64,000 bases of DNA from Cordia subcordata (Eukaryota; Streptophyta; Magnoliopsida; Boraginales; Cordiaceae), in contig JAPTOF010000016.1 of NCBI GenBank assembly GCA_028554755.1, forward strand, positions 3,385,001-3,449,000, written 5' to 3'. Shown in pieces: positions 12,376-24,647 of this stretch (positions are counted from its first letter, which is position 1; each line of letters opens with the position of its first letter). Position numbers and translations under genes: made by a program. The notes beneath the pieces are model-generated. The model was not told the DNA's origin and made no database searches. It saw nothing but the letters and a program-made list of their open reading frames with translations.

Positions 12376-12690
12376 TGATTGGTATGATGTAATGAATCAA
12401 GGAATCTCATTCCTAGGAAATATATAGGAATGAGTCATTCCCATGTTCGTAGGAATGGAATTTTTTTTTTTCAAAATACTAAAACATCCTTTTAAAAATT
12501 AACATTTAGTGTTTTATATAAAAAAACAAATAATTAATTAATAAAAATAAAAATAAAAAATTCCCTAGATTATATATTCATATATATACACATGTTATCA
12601 TTATTATCATTTTTATCAATGCTATTAATATAAATATACTTTATAATATTGTTGGTATTACTATTTTTGTTGTTGTTATTATTATTATTA

Positions 12691-12737
<47 letters not shown>

Positions 12738-13020
12738 GTTGTTGTTGTTATTATTACTACTACTACAACTAATACTAATAGTAGTATAAAAATATGTATA
12801 TAATAACATGAGGATAACCTTGTTTTTCTATATAAAATATTTCCAATACTATGCTAGTATACTAACTATCAAACATGAGTTTAAAATTAATACATCAATT
12901 ATTGCCATTATTTTTAAAGTATGCCAAACATGTTATATTCATTACCAAGTACATTCCTAAGGCTATTCCATTCTCTACCTCATCCAACTCCTTTCCACAT
13001 TTATTCCGTGATACCAATCA
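12376..13020. mobile_element. 645-bp element with 10-bp perfect inverted ends
   Basis: The left end TGATTGGTAT and right end ATACCAATCA are exact reverse complements. The subterminal regions carry matching GGAAT/ATTCC-rich words (GAATCTCATTCC at the left, ATTCCATTCTC at the right), as in many plant MITEs. The interior is non-coding and holds a long (TTA)n microsatellite. No convincing target duplication was found, so the family is left open. Confidence 0.55.
12669..12766. repeat. (TTA)n/(TTG)n microsatellite
   Basis: This is an imperfect trinucleotide tract of about 98 bp, mainly TTA with TTG and CTA variants. Read on the minus strand it gives a poly-asparagine ORF, which is an artefact of the repeat. 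Confidence 0.95.
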
Positions 13021-15500
13021 CTACCTAATTGTCCGGGGATGAGCTTCTTAATTTTGAGCAAGCAGCACCCATGGACAGCTTAAGTCCAGAATGTCCAGGT
13101 CACCTGTGAAATTTTGGGTTCGTGATGACTCCATGTGTAGTATATGATTCTGTCTAAGCTCAAAAGTTAAAAGAGTTCAAGAAATAGATTGAACAAATGA
13201 AATGAAAGGAAGTGCAAAATGAGCTAGAGTGGAAAAGAAAGGATAAAGAAAAAGAGAAAAGGATAACAAAGATGGAGGAAGATTTGCATCTCCTGAGGCG
13301 TTTCATTTTCTCCACGACAATAATTATGCAAGTCAAATGTTTTTACCATTTGTATTTTGTTATTCTATGATTTTGGCGTACTTTAACTCTATTATTTCTT
13401 TCTTATAGGTTAGTAGTACACTAAGGATGGGCTTTGCAACTAGCTCTAGCTGGCTGAGATTGTTAGAGTTTTGAATTCGAAATTGGTAATGCATGGATAT
13501 TTTCTTTTTTCAATTAAGAAAATTGTACCTATGCTATTTTGACTTTGGTGTCTTTGGTTTTTACTCATTTGAAGTTAAATTTGGAATTTTTCAATATCTA
13601 TTATAACAAGTTACTAGTATATTACTTGTGCGATTGCACAGGATGTGCCATATATAGGTAAAAAAATTTATTTTTTTTATCCATGTAAATATTTCAAACA
13701 AATTATATGAACTAATTTTAATAGATTAAATAATAAGAATACACATTAGGTTAATAATATAACATTGTATTGGGAAAAAAAAAATTAGACCTACCTAATA
13801 AAAAGATTTGCAATCATATAGTGGAAAAGCCTATTGCTACAAATAACTGAACAGTATCAAAACCAACTTTTCCGTATGGCCTACAATAACTTGATATATT
13901 TTACCAAAGCAAATAGAAATTAATGATGTTAATATGCTTTAAATATCATATAATGATTAGACTGTAATATATATGATAACATTTTAAATAGTCAAGGTCA
14001 TATATATTTTTTAATTGGCAGAATTACGTTTAGGGTCTAAAATTAAATTATAGATTAAAAAAGGATTTCGAAAAATCTTTCGTTTTTACATATTCTTCTT
14101 AAAATAGAAGGAAGGCTTTTAAGAAGGAAGGCTTGCTTCCATTTTCTAAAAATATATTTAATCTATACTTTTATATTATACTGTAAAACAGACCTCATTG
14201 AATTACGGAGAAATTGTGGTGAAATAAAAAGAATCGATCGAATTGCGAGTATCTAAAACAAAACGGAAGCAAATCTACATTACTATGCGTGAGATTGGAA
14301 TGTATGAGCTGAAATATGACACTAAAATAATGATTTAACCATGATTTTAGGCTAATGATTAAATGTAAATAATATATAGAGAAGAAAAAGGAAAGATTTT
14401 TTAGTGTACGAAAAGGGAAGAAATCGAATTGAACAACAACTAGATGATTTAGTTGTAGGCAACAGACCTGTAATGTCCATATACATTTACGATTTTGAAA
14501 ATCAAAAGAGTTAATATTCTGCAATTACGGAGGAATTAAATCGAAAAATCAAATCTAATGAAAAAGAAAAATTCTAAAAAAGAAAGGTCATCTACGGAAT
14601 TTTTTTTTAAAAAAAGGACAACTACGTATTTTTTAACATTATTAAGTAGTAAACACGTGACAACAAAGTAGTAGCGACACATGGCAACATGATATTCAAC
14701 GGGGTTCTGTTTTATACTATAGTATAGATTTTTTTTGAAGTACATCCGTATATGTGATTTTTAATTAACTTGCTTTAATGTTGTAATAGTTTGAAGTGTT
14801 TGGGTTGCCTGTTTAAATTTATAGTAGAATGTGCGGGTGTCTGTGCTAATTAGTTGGAGGTGTGTGTGTCGTATGTTTAAATGAAGATCACAATCCCAGA
14901 TTCTCATCATTATACTTATAATGTTAGCAAATTATAATTTTCTTAGAAGGATGATATGCCAACTTTTTCAATTTCCTTTTTGGTTTTTGGGGGGTGGGGG
15001 AGGGGGTGTTTGGAATTATGTAAACTATAAATTTTTTTGAATTAATAAATGAATTGTACGAAAATTTATATAAATTTCAAATTTTTTGAATTAGTATACG
15101 GACTACAATTTTGTTTTCCAAAATCTTGGAGCTGAAACTAGTATACTACATCTCATTTAAAATTTTTTGAGTCAGTAAAAGCATGGATGTTTGTGGAGCA
15201 ATCTTACAGCAGGTGGGCTCCATATGAAAGATCGACTTTTTAGTTAATAAAAAGTGGATGTTTGTTTGATTAATATGAATTGCAGAGGAATTTATATAAA
15301 TTATAAATTTGTTAGTAAAAAGTGGATTTTTAAAGCTAAGATGTGAATGGTAGGAGAATTTATATAAAAATAAACTTTATGAATTAGTACAGGGATTGTA
15401 ATTTTTTTTGAATTAATATATCTTCTTCGAAATTTTTTAAGTCAATAAAAATTAGATGTTTATATATGGAGCAAAAATTTTTTCAGTTGAGAGTCGCTAA
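13021..15500. other. Intergenic DNA without recognised gene
   Basis: No gene is recognised. The region holds a Lys/Glu-coding purine-rich patch around 13180-13290 with no family signature. It also has repeated phrases such as AAAAAGTGGATGTTTG and AATTTATATAAATT between 15040 and 15500, which look like duplicated repeat debris. Minus-strand ORFs at 14195-14745 are Phe/Tyr-rich chance frames. Confidence 0.45.
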
Positions 15501-15800
15501 AAGGTTGATGTTTGTAGAGGAACAATTCTACAGTAGGTACGCCCCATATGAAGAACTTTCATTTAGTGATGCTACAATTGGAATTATGGGGTAACCCATT
15601 GTGGGCTAGTGGCGCCGAACTCGTATACTTGCACTCACATCCAATCACTTTAATGCCCCGCTTGGTTCCAAGCCCATACTACTGGACTCGGCAATTGTTT
15701 GTTACTGCACAGCGTATTATTAATAAACATATTCTTGAATATTTTTTCTATGTGGGTGAAACAATTATTTACCTTATAATAGTAATGGCTAAAAAATTGT
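15500..15800. repeat. Dispersed repeat, copy B
   Basis: This is the second clear copy of the repeat at 215-600, in direct orientation. It shares the ACCCATTGTGG, TTGCACTCACAT and CACTTTAATGCC blocks and the downstream CTATGTGGG-type segment. It also shares a GATGTTTGTAGAGGAACAAT lead-in with GATGTGTGTGGAGGAACAAT of copy A. Confidence 0.6.
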
Positions 15801-15957
15801 CAGTGACTGTATGAATCATCTCCACGCTTTATGCCCCTGTTCTCGAGCTTATTCCGAAAGTTCCTCCTTGAGTTAATAGCTGCTCATATATTCACTACCT
15901 ACCCCGGTTCGAGGCTATCGAGCTTCTTTTTGATCCTTCGAACGCAGCTAACGAAAA

Positions 15958-16010
15958 AAGGGGGTGGGGGAGCGGGGCGGGAGGGGGGGGGGGCGCGGGT
16001 TGTGGAAGGG
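15958..16010 (+). repeat. G-rich tract with quadruplex-like runs
   Basis: The plus strand has several G runs of four or more within about 50 bases (GGGGGTGGGGGAGCGGGGCGG, then a longer run). Such a tract could fold into a G-quadruplex. I see no promoter or gene next to it. Confidence 0.6.
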
Positions 16011-16532
16011 AATCTAGACCCACCCTTAACTGAAAGCGTTTGGCCACAGGTAAAGTCCGAATTAGATTAATTTGTCAAAAAGGATATAAATAATCGTTTG
16101 GTAGATTTTACTCAAGCAAGACAAACAAAGGCTTGGTTGGCTTTTCTGTAGTAGAATGAGAGAATAAAAGAAAATAAAGGATTCTCTTGGTATTTTCTTT
16201 CTTACTAATTTTCAAAGGTAAAATGTTAGGTTTTAATTTTTATGATATTACGACAAATATTTAACAGTCAGGCACTGTTCTTATTATTTCATTACGACTA
16301 TGTCAATAATCATTAAATCTCATCGTCGATTAACTTGTTCTTCTGACAGGAAAGAAATGGCCCAACATATAGAGGGAACACAATCGTCCTTCCTGCCAGT
16401 CACTAACCCCAGACACTTTGACGTTGCTTTATCCAAAAAATGGGGAAAAAAAAGTGCATATTTCTTTCGTTAATTGCCTTTTTCTATTGCGGTTGTATAT
16501 ATAGAATAAATAAATTTCTATGCACATCCTTG

Positions 16533-16540
16533 TGGTCCAT
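16533..16540. repeat. Target-site duplication of hAT-type element (left)
   Basis: The 8-bp word TGGTCCAT here is repeated exactly at 17202-17209, immediately outside the other end of the element. Confidence 0.8.
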
Positions 16541-17201
16541 TAGTCATGTCAATGGAGCAGGGTAAGAGCGGAGTTCACAAATTCCTACTCCGCATCTGGT
16601 AATTTTTTGCCTACCCCTACCTCGCCCCTATACCTATACTGAAGTTTTCTCCCGACTACTATCCTCGCCCCTACCGGTGTTTTTTACATCATTCCCTACC
16701 TTTGGGGTACCTATCAACAAAAGTCAAAGAGGTGGTAGTATAGGGACAAAACACTTACTTGTTAAACTCCTATCTATTAAGTAAAATCTTTACCTTTTAA
16801 TTATATAAAATTAAATTAAAAAAATAACATAAATCACGCACCAAACCTTAACACATCAAATCAAACTCTAATACTTAAAATTTAACATAATTTTACAACA
16901 ATAACACATTAAATCCAAACTTACTCTAAATCATAATTATTAAATATAACATATAATATACATATATACATATACATACATTCATATATACATATACATA
17001 TACATATATATACATATATATATACATATACATATATATATAGATATAGATATATATACACACACACATATATATACATACATATATATACCGGCACCGG
17101 TGCACAAAGAAAAAACCCTACCCTTCCCTACCCTACCGTAGGTGTTTTTTTGCAAAAACCCTGCCGATGCCCTGTGGGGTGGGGTACCATTGACATCCCT
17201 A
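16541..17201. mobile_element. Non-autonomous hAT-type element (661 bp)
   Basis: The right end reads, inverted, TAGGGATGTCAATGG. The left end is TAGTCATGTCAATGG, so the inverted ends match apart from two positions. An exact 8-bp TGGTCCAT target duplication flanks the element, which is the size made by hAT transposases. TIRs beginning TAGGG-TGTCAATGG are common in plant hAT elements. The interior is non-coding, C-rich near both ends (repeated CCCTACC words) and has a TA/CA microsatellite at about 16970-17095. No transposase is present, so it would depend on an element elsewhere. Confidence 0.8.
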
Positions 17202-17209
17202 TGGTCCAT
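17202..17209. repeat. Target-site duplication of hAT-type element (right)
   Basis: This is an exact copy of the 8-bp TGGTCCAT at 16533-16540. Confidence 0.8.
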
Positions 17210-18771
17210 CAAAATTATATGTGACCCCCTCTCTTTCCTCCTCACGTAGTTTAAAAAATCTCTCATAATTCCCTATAGTCCATTGGAAGTGCACCTATCG
17301 TTAAAAAAATGTGTTATTTTTAATCATAATTGTATTGCATGTGCCCAAATTGCACATCGTGAAAATTTTTTATCTAAATTAATTTTTGTTGGTTCAAAAT
17401 TGCACGTCATGAAGGAAAGGGTAGTTCTGAACCAACAAAAATTAATTTTAATTGGACAAAAAAAATTCTTATAACTTGCAATTTGGATGCATTCAATGCA
17501 GTTATAGTTAAAGGTAATGCATTTTTTAATTAGTAAGGAGTTTAATATATTTTTAGTAGATCATAAAAGAATTAGGAGACACTTTTTAAATCACAAAAAA
17601 AATTCAATATGTTTTTAATGAATCAGAGAAGTTTCTAGTAATTTATAGATATTAGACATCTCCATGTGGGTGTTTGGTTGTGTGTACACCAATATTAATG
17701 CTTCCCAATTAATTTTTGCGATAAAATATGTATCCAAGTGACAAAATCATTATATATTTGACCATCACGGAAATAATGATGGAAGCAAGATATATTTTGA
17801 TGGTTTCTTGACTTTATTATGTGTGAGAAGATTGCCCCTTTGGCTTATTATTGTAGGCCATGACACCCTGTTGATTCACTCTAGAGATAGAGTTATCAAA
17901 AATATCACAAATTATATTACACACCATAATCGTATAGGAGTGCCCACCACATGCTCAAAGTGCAAATTCTTCGTTAGGGGCGTGACAAAAATTATTGATT
18001 GACACACAAATAAGGGAAGGGGCGGGGGGGGGGGGGTGGAACCCTACGAAAAGAGTCAAACACTATGTCATAATGTATCAGATGTGCCTACTCTTCCCCA
18101 TGTGGTTACTCACAAGACCAACCCAAATGTGAGGTTATTGACTAGGCTAAAAGTTTTCTCTTCGTTGAGTTATCAACTCATATAAAAAAATTTAAATTTG
18201 TATAAAAGATATTGATGTTTTAAAACACTCATTGAAAAACTTAAATTTATAGAGAAAATAATAAAGCATTTATTTATTGTATTAAAACACTTCTTCACTG
18301 ATTTTGTTTTGAATTTTATATGTGAACGGCTTTAATATTTTAAATGGGTGGTGGTAAAACTTGAATTAGTTTACCAATTCAATGTTTTAAATGGATGACA
18401 AACCGACAACGAGACTTGAACCAATTACTTGAACTCTAATACCATGTTCGCTCACTTGTAGATTTTATTTTGAGTCTTATGTATGTACAATTTTAATATT
18501 TTGAATAGGGGTGGTGAGACTCGAATCAAGTTACCAACTCAATGTTTTAAATGAATAATGGTGAGACTTGAACTAATTACTTGAGGTCTCATATAAAATT
18601 TTAAACTTACAGGGAAAATAGTAATATTTTTCTTTTAAATCCTCCACCCTCTGGCTTGCCTAGCCCCTTGAGGGAGTTATCATAACTTCTTGAGCTACCT
18701 CTAAATTCCAAGGGTAATGGATAGGATAGTAGTAATATATTTATTTATTTTATTAACACTCCTAAAAATAA
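17210..18771. other. Intergenic DNA without recognised gene
   Basis: No gene is recognised. There is a G-run block at 18014-18039. A loosely repeated phrase (ATTTTAAATG-GGTGGTGAGACTTGAA, then ACCAATTCAATGTTTTAAATG) recurs near 18330-18400 and 18500-18560, suggesting an old local duplication. Confidence 0.45.
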
Positions 18772-18889
18772 GAGGGTGTTTGGGAGTGCTTATTTTGCAG
18801 TTTATAAGCTCCTAAAAAATACAATCTTTCACATATTTTTTACTATTTACAACTTATAAATCCCAAATAAGCTTTACCAAATAGACTCC
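18772..18889. mobile_element. MITE related to the 3900-4019 element
   Basis: The left end GAGGGTGTTTGGGAGTGCTT matches the left end of the MITE at 3900, and the internal CACATATTTTTTACTATTTA block is also shared. The right end, read inverted, is GGAGTCTATTTGGTAAAGCT, so the TIR pair has decayed. It is the same family and probably an older insertion. Confidence 0.6.
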
Positions 18890-19655
18890 AAATGTACTTC
18901 CATGCACATCACATCGAACTTTACATGCAGTATACAGGGGCTAAATGAAATAGAAATCTTAATTTGGTGAATGGGTTAATTTATTTATTTATTTATTTGA
19001 AAAAGGAATTTAGATCTTTCGTCATCTTAACTTACAATCAATTCTTTTAATTTCGAATTTTCATGAATCTATCAAAGGTTTATCTTTTACACGAAGATAT
19101 AATTATATCAAACATTTAGCAACCTTCTTGTCAAAGATGTCAAATCTTTGAAAAAAGTGCACAAGCGGTGTTCATCGACGTGCAGATGAAACAATTGGTT
19201 GGATACCATGTTGGATTAGCCTTCCTTCATATTTGATAGTTGATCCTTCATTACCGACCAAAAAAAAAATCCTTCATTGGAATTGTTCAATATGAATGAT
19301 GATCAATTGGTAATATTACAACGTTATAAGCCATTGAATTTTACCTACATATTATAACGTTATGAATAAATTCATTTTGTTCAACTTCATAGTATATAGA
19401 AGTTGTGAACTTCCGCCTTGGCTGAAGGTATTGAAGGCAATAAACGAAGGAAAATCCAACTAAAACAGTTTAATAAGCGAGCTAGCTATGCATTTCTTTG
19501 ACGAAATCTGAAACTGTACCTTGAGAAGTAATTTAATCCTAACTCTCACTCAACACAAGAATGAAAAATGATGAGAAAATGAAAGTAGCCATTTATGCAA
19601 AATCATTCAACTATGTAATCTGATAGTACCATCAAACGAACTCTCAAAAAATTTG
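18890..19655. other. Downstream flank of the RING-H2 gene
   Basis: This is AT-rich sequence with no recognised gene. Its right end is the likely 3' untranslated region of the minus-strand RING-H2 gene. I see no strong canonical polyadenylation signal. Confidence 0.4.
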
Positions 19656-20741
19656 TCACAGTGGAATTATGGTGTTTCTTCCTCTTCCACGATTCGAGAA
19701 GATGAACCTTCCACTTGAAAATGACCTCTTCATGGCCACAGCCCTTCTGCCACAATTCAACACATTGCGCCTATTGCTAGACCTGCTAATTTCTGCTGCT
19801 GCCTGTCCTTTTGATGGACCCGCATCGCCCTGGAATCGCCTCTCTTCCGTTTGATCATCCTCATCATCATCACTGTTCCATAAGATATCAGCAACCAATA
19901 AGTGGCCGCAACAAGGATGATCCATGGATACAGATCTCCTGACCTGTTGATCTCCAGCAGCTCTGGTATGAATCAATGTGGTGCTGCAATTTTCTAGATT
20001 TTGTTCATCACTATGAACTCTTACAGGGTTCGTGTCTGCATCATTTGGTACGGCTTCTTGTTGTCCAACTCCCATCTCTATGTCCTCCGGATGAGTCTCT
20101 GCGAATGCTTCATCACCAGGAGAAGATTCCAGGGCCGGGGGAGGCAATTCGCGAGCCGGCCCATTGATGAAGACAATATTTGCGCGACACAAGGGACAAT
20201 TCGGGTGAGACTTGAGCCATGTGTCAATGCAGGTTACATGGAAAGCATGAGTGCACTTGGGCAAAAGCCTTAGGCTTTCATCTTCCTGAAACTCACTGAG
20301 GCAAACAGAGCAATCTGTTACTTCAATCAATCCATCCCCTTTCTTGTACTTGAACATTGTGATTGATTTGATCAAGCTCTCATCTAATCCATTTGTGGGA
20401 GCATTATGCCAGTAGCCTTGAACTGAAGGCTCCTGATTCTCCTGTAATTCCAACCTGGCAACATGGCTCTGCATTCCTCTCGTTGAATCCCTGTTCCTGC
20501 AGTACTTTGATATTATCGCGTAGTAACTAACAAGGATGAAAGCACTCGCCAAGATGCCGACGATCGCGATGACAAGAGGCGAAAAGTTTGGTGAAGAATC
20601 GTCGTCGGGAGCATCAACGGGCGGTGGAGGAGGGAAGATGATGTAACACCATTGAGGGCAGTATGGACTGCAAAAGCCTTGAGAGCAATCCTTTGTGTTA
20701 GCATAAGGTATCCAAGTTCTTGGATTGGATGTAGACCCCAT
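19656..20741 (-). CDS. RING-H2 finger E3 ubiquitin ligase, ATL family (ATL51/ATL52-like)
   Basis: This is an intact single-exon gene of 361 residues, as is usual for ATL genes. The N-terminus is Cys-rich and followed by a proline run (about 37-41). A single membrane segment lies at about 54-77 (SPLVIAIVGILASAF). The ATL signature GLD is at 118-120. The RING-H2 finger spans 144-185 with ligands C144, C147, C163, H165, H168, C171, C182 and C185, and the usual WLKSHPNCPLCR core. The C-terminal half is acidic then basic and probably disordered. ATL proteins are membrane-anchored E3 ligases that pass ubiquitin from an E2 to substrates, often in defence or hormone responses; the substrate cannot be told from sequence. 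The start ATG is the first in frame, and it gives the full N-terminus seen in ATL51/52-type proteins. Confidence 0.93.
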   Translation of the reverse strand: MGSTSNPRTWIPYANTKDCSQGFCSPYCPQWCYIIFPPPPPVDAPDDDSSPNFSPLVIAIVGILASAFILVSYYAIISKYCRNRDSTRGMQSHVARLELQENQEPSVQGYWHNAPTNGLDESLIKSITMFKYKKGDGLIEVTDCSVCLSEFQEDESLRLLPKCTHAFHVTCIDTWLKSHPNCPLCRANIVFINGPARELPPPALESSPGDEAFAETHPEDIEMGVGQQEAVPNDADTNPVRVHSDEQNLENCSTTLIHTRAAGDQQVRRSVSMDHPCCGHLLVADILWNSDDDEDDQTEERRFQGDAGPSKGQAAAEISRSSNRRNVLNCGRRAVAMKRSFSSGRFIFSNRGRGRNTIIPL

Positions 20742-21300
20742 ATTGATAACACAAAAAGAAACACAAACCCTTCAACTTGTTTCAGTATTTGATCATAACA
20801 TGAAAGACTAGAGAAGAATTTCAACTAGCAGATGAAGTTTTCTGGCGTTTTTGCAGATTTTATTTAATTACTCCAGAAGAACTAATAGCACCTTGAATCT
20901 TCCAACAACCTCAACTGCAGTGGTATACAAGGCTAGAGGCTCGGGAAGATATCCCGACCTAGTGTTCTGGGCTTGGGGCGTGACAGATATGCTTGGAGGA
21001 TATTCCGAGCACATGAGACTTGTTGTTTATGAAGTTATGGAGAGTGAAGCAGCAGGGGGAGCGGAGATTTCTTTAAGTAAAAAGCCGGAGATGGAAAAAA
21101 GGGGCTAAAGCAGCTTAGATGGAAAGCAAAGCAGAGCAAAATAGGTGAGAAGATGGATTTGTACAATCTTTTTCCTTTACTCCCTTGGTTTCCTTTTTCT
21201 TGTTATTCTCTTGTTCACTTTTCTTTAACTTATGCTTTCTTGGAGATGATGATATGTTGACTATGGTGGTCATGTTGGTTGGGGCCATTCATCAAAGTAA
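20742..21300 (-). promoter_or_regulatory. Probable 5' region of the RING-H2 gene, with repeat fragment
   Basis: This is the sequence upstream of the minus-strand start codon. It includes a GC-rich segment at about 20923-20990 that reads, on the minus strand, TGTCACGCCCCAAGCCC and then GGTCGGGATATCTTCCCGAG. That looks like a fragment of a repeated element. The TGTCACGCCCC core recurs in intron 1 of the RRM gene (28568-28578). A TATA box could not be fixed with confidence. Confidence 0.35.
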
Positions 21301-23096
21301 TCAATGCTTTATTATTGCTGAAGCCATTGGCAGCAGGTGAAAGGGGAAATTAACTTGGCACACATGTTGCATGAGAATTGTGAAAGAGACTGCTTTTTAG
21401 AAGCAGTTGATATTTTTTTTTTGGGGGTAAAAATAGTTGATGTTGGATGTTGGGGGGTTTGGATTGACTTTTTTTTAGAATGCGTTTTTTTTTTTTTTAA
21501 CAAAACTGTTTTTTTAATAGTTAAAAATTTCGATTTTTGGAAAAAAGTTATATTTATGTTTTTTTTTTCAAAGTATCAAAGATTTATTGGATATTAAGTC
21601 AAATAGTTATTTCAAAATGAATATGCGTTTTTTCAAAGAACAAAATATTTTTTTCCTAAGAAAAAGTCAATCCAAATAGGACCTTACCTTTTCAAATGAA
21701 AGCTCACTAATAATTGTTTCAAGCCACGTATTATGAGTCATCAATTTCAAATTTAGATTTTTTTTTTCTATTCAAACGGAGATTAGATGGTGATCATTCT
21801 AGGAGAAGAAACTCTTCCAACATCTTCCCAATCAACTTTCTTACATTGTGAGGGTAACTCCTTAAAAATATGCATCTCTAAATTAGCAAGTCAATATGCG
21901 CATTTATTAATTTCTTTATGGATACAACCGAGATGCTAACAAACTAATAATATCCTCCTACACACATCCACTAATACTAAAATAAATTTGGATTAATGGC
22001 TTGAATTATTGACCCAGTGTACCACATTGGGTTTACCATTTGGTGTACTAAAAGGTCTACATAAGTATCCCATTAGTGTCGAAAATGTCACGCCAATAAG
22101 AATTATGTTACAAATCATAAATCACGAATTTTGAAATTAGTACGAAAAATTATTTCAAGATGAAAATCGTCCCAAACAGCTGTTATGTATGTGATACGTG
22201 TTTAACATCAGTGGTAGCCAACAATAGAGGCCAGAGGGCATGGATTAGTGATGATGTCAACTAATAAATGCAGTCGTTGAACGATATCAACTGAAATAAA
22301 AAATGAAAAAAGAAAGCAAAATAACATAAAATGATTGGTTTCAAAGCTAATACCATAGACTGCCCCGCTAGCAATACTAAAAGCACAAGCGACGCTTCTA
22401 CATCATTTTTAGTCCGTCTTTTATATAGTAAGAATTTATATATTAAGTTTTAAATATTTTATTTATATATTAAAAATTTTATTACGCACGGAAGATTGCA
22501 AGGAAATGTAGGTGATACATACCAATATTCTAAAAGAAAGTCGAGTTGCATAATAAATGGCACCTCTATATGATTCCATCAAATCAAACTAAAGGCAAAG
22601 CTGAATATGTATCCTAAAAATGTCTTAAATTTCATTCAACTCTTGATAGCCCTCCTATTTGTATAACCTAAGCTCTCTTGTGCAAAACCTTAGGCTATTA
22701 AGCAGAACATTCCTATCTAGAAATCTCAGTCTCGTGCTTCTTGTTTTTGCTTTCTTAACTGGTGTGCAATTTTTGTCCACAACATGGAGATGACTTAATC
22801 TGTAAAGAAGATGCTATAAATGTAGGCCACAATGTGATAAATAAATGGTTGAAAATTTTCTTTGTCAGAAACTCAGAATTGTTATAGTCCCCACAATAGG
22901 AATCTATTAAATGGAGAATTGATTCCACTTGAAGTTAATAGGCACCAAATGTACATATGTGGAGGTCCCCTTTGAATTGGCTTATAAAATAAATTCTGTT
23001 TCTATAATTTCCAATTTTTGGTTTCCAAAAAGTATAATTTGATCTTTTTTTTAACCATTTCAACTTTTTAAAAAGATCACATCAAACATCTATTGA

Positions 23097-23100
<4 letters not shown>

Positions 23101-23136
<36 letters not shown>
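23101..23136. repeat. (AT)n microsatellite
   Basis: This is an uninterrupted AT run of about 36 bp. Confidence 0.95.
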
Positions 23137-23140
<4 letters not shown>

Positions 23141-24601
23141 GAAAAACCAGAAGTGCTTTGGTTAAAATCTAAAAAGCCAATTCATACCAGCCTAGGATGT
23201 TGAAACCATTATTTGCTTCACAAAGTGTGCAAGAACTGACAAATATATATTTTTTCTCTTTAAGAAAGGTAAAAAACCGATCACATATTATATGCAACTA
23301 ATAGGAATTGATTCCAAGACCGTTCACTAATAAAGGTGTGAGACATATTATTAAATCATTAAGTTATTAGTAACAAATAAATGATTTTTAGGCCTTTAAA
23401 ATATCTTGTTATATTAATTAGTCTTTTAGTAGTGTGTAAGACACGTAGTAAACCAAAAGCATAAACCAAGATGAATATAAAATTCTTCCCTGATTTTCTA
23501 AAGCAAAAGTCAAAAGATAGAAGCAAATTTTGTTCACCTGGAGAATTTGAAGTCAAATAGGTCTTCCTTCTTTCCTGGGCCATTTGGGTGTAAAGAATGA
23601 AGAACAGTTAGGCCACCAAGACGCTTTCCCAGGTGTAAATTTCAAGACACTGTCATGTCACCTTTTGGGGTTATCATTCAGCAACAACAATTTCCCTCTT
23701 CTTTGACTTTGTTGCACTGATTCTTTTGCATTTCAAACTCGTAAATTAAGACATATTAACTATAAGATAAGCGGAATTAGAGGATAATTCAAGTGATTGG
23801 AATTATTTTTTTCACGAGCAAATCTTATAAGAGACGTGAGTTGGGTTGAAAATGGAGAAAGGATAATTAAAAAAAAAATGCTATAAGATGATCATCTAGA
23901 AAATACTTTCTTTCTCATCCTCTCTTCAAGCAGTTTCCCATCCTCTCTTCAAGCAGTTTCCTAACATTAATATAGACGATATGGATGACCTAGAAAATAC
24001 TTTCTTGTTCCCTTCGACCAGTTACCTAACATTTGGTATATTCAATAAAAGTAGCTATCAGAATTATTTTCTTATTATTACATAAATTGGTAATTACTAT
24101 TAAATTTCTTCGTGACATTCACTTAATGACCATTTACAGTAATTAGATTCTTCTTCTGAGTGCATCGGACCTATTACATCTATATCTATACATATATCTA
24201 TATTTATATACATAATAAAGCCATGAAAATTGTAAAAGAGCTTGAGACCTTAGCTTATATAAATATATTAATTTTACTAGATAGTATTAATATTTTCAAT
24301 ATGACATCTTGACTCATATTAGATTCAATGTAAACTAGGTTGCTTTTAATTGAATAGCATAATACATTTAATGATATGGATTAGTAGCAAATACTAAATA
24401 CATGATGCTGACTTTAACTCAAGCGCAGGTACTAGTACGTATCATCTATAAATATGATCATTAAAGTGGTAAAAAAATTAACTTATACAATAACTAACAT
24501 ATATATTATTGACATATCAAAAAATAATATAGTTACAATAGATTGTTGTTTTATATGTATGTTAAAAGATCTTTAGAAAGTAAAAGATATTGTCAAATTT
24601 A

Positions 24602-24606
<5 letters not shown>

Positions 24607-24642
<36 letters not shown>
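24607..24642. repeat. (TA)n microsatellite
   Basis: This is an uninterrupted TA run of about 36 bp. Confidence 0.95.

Positions 24643-24647
<5 letters not shown>

Noticed and set aside
12570..12809. Minus-strand ORF encoding a long poly-asparagine tract
   Set aside because: It is only the translation of the (TTA)n microsatellite inside the 645-bp element. There is no other protein feature.
14195..14745. Two Phe/Tyr-rich minus-strand ORFs
   Set aside because: Composition follows from AT-rich DNA. There is no membrane-protein pattern, start context or domain.
20513..20824. Second minus-strand ORF overlapping the RING-H2 gene start
   Set aside because: It is a shadow frame of the genuine RING-H2 coding sequence and has no domain.
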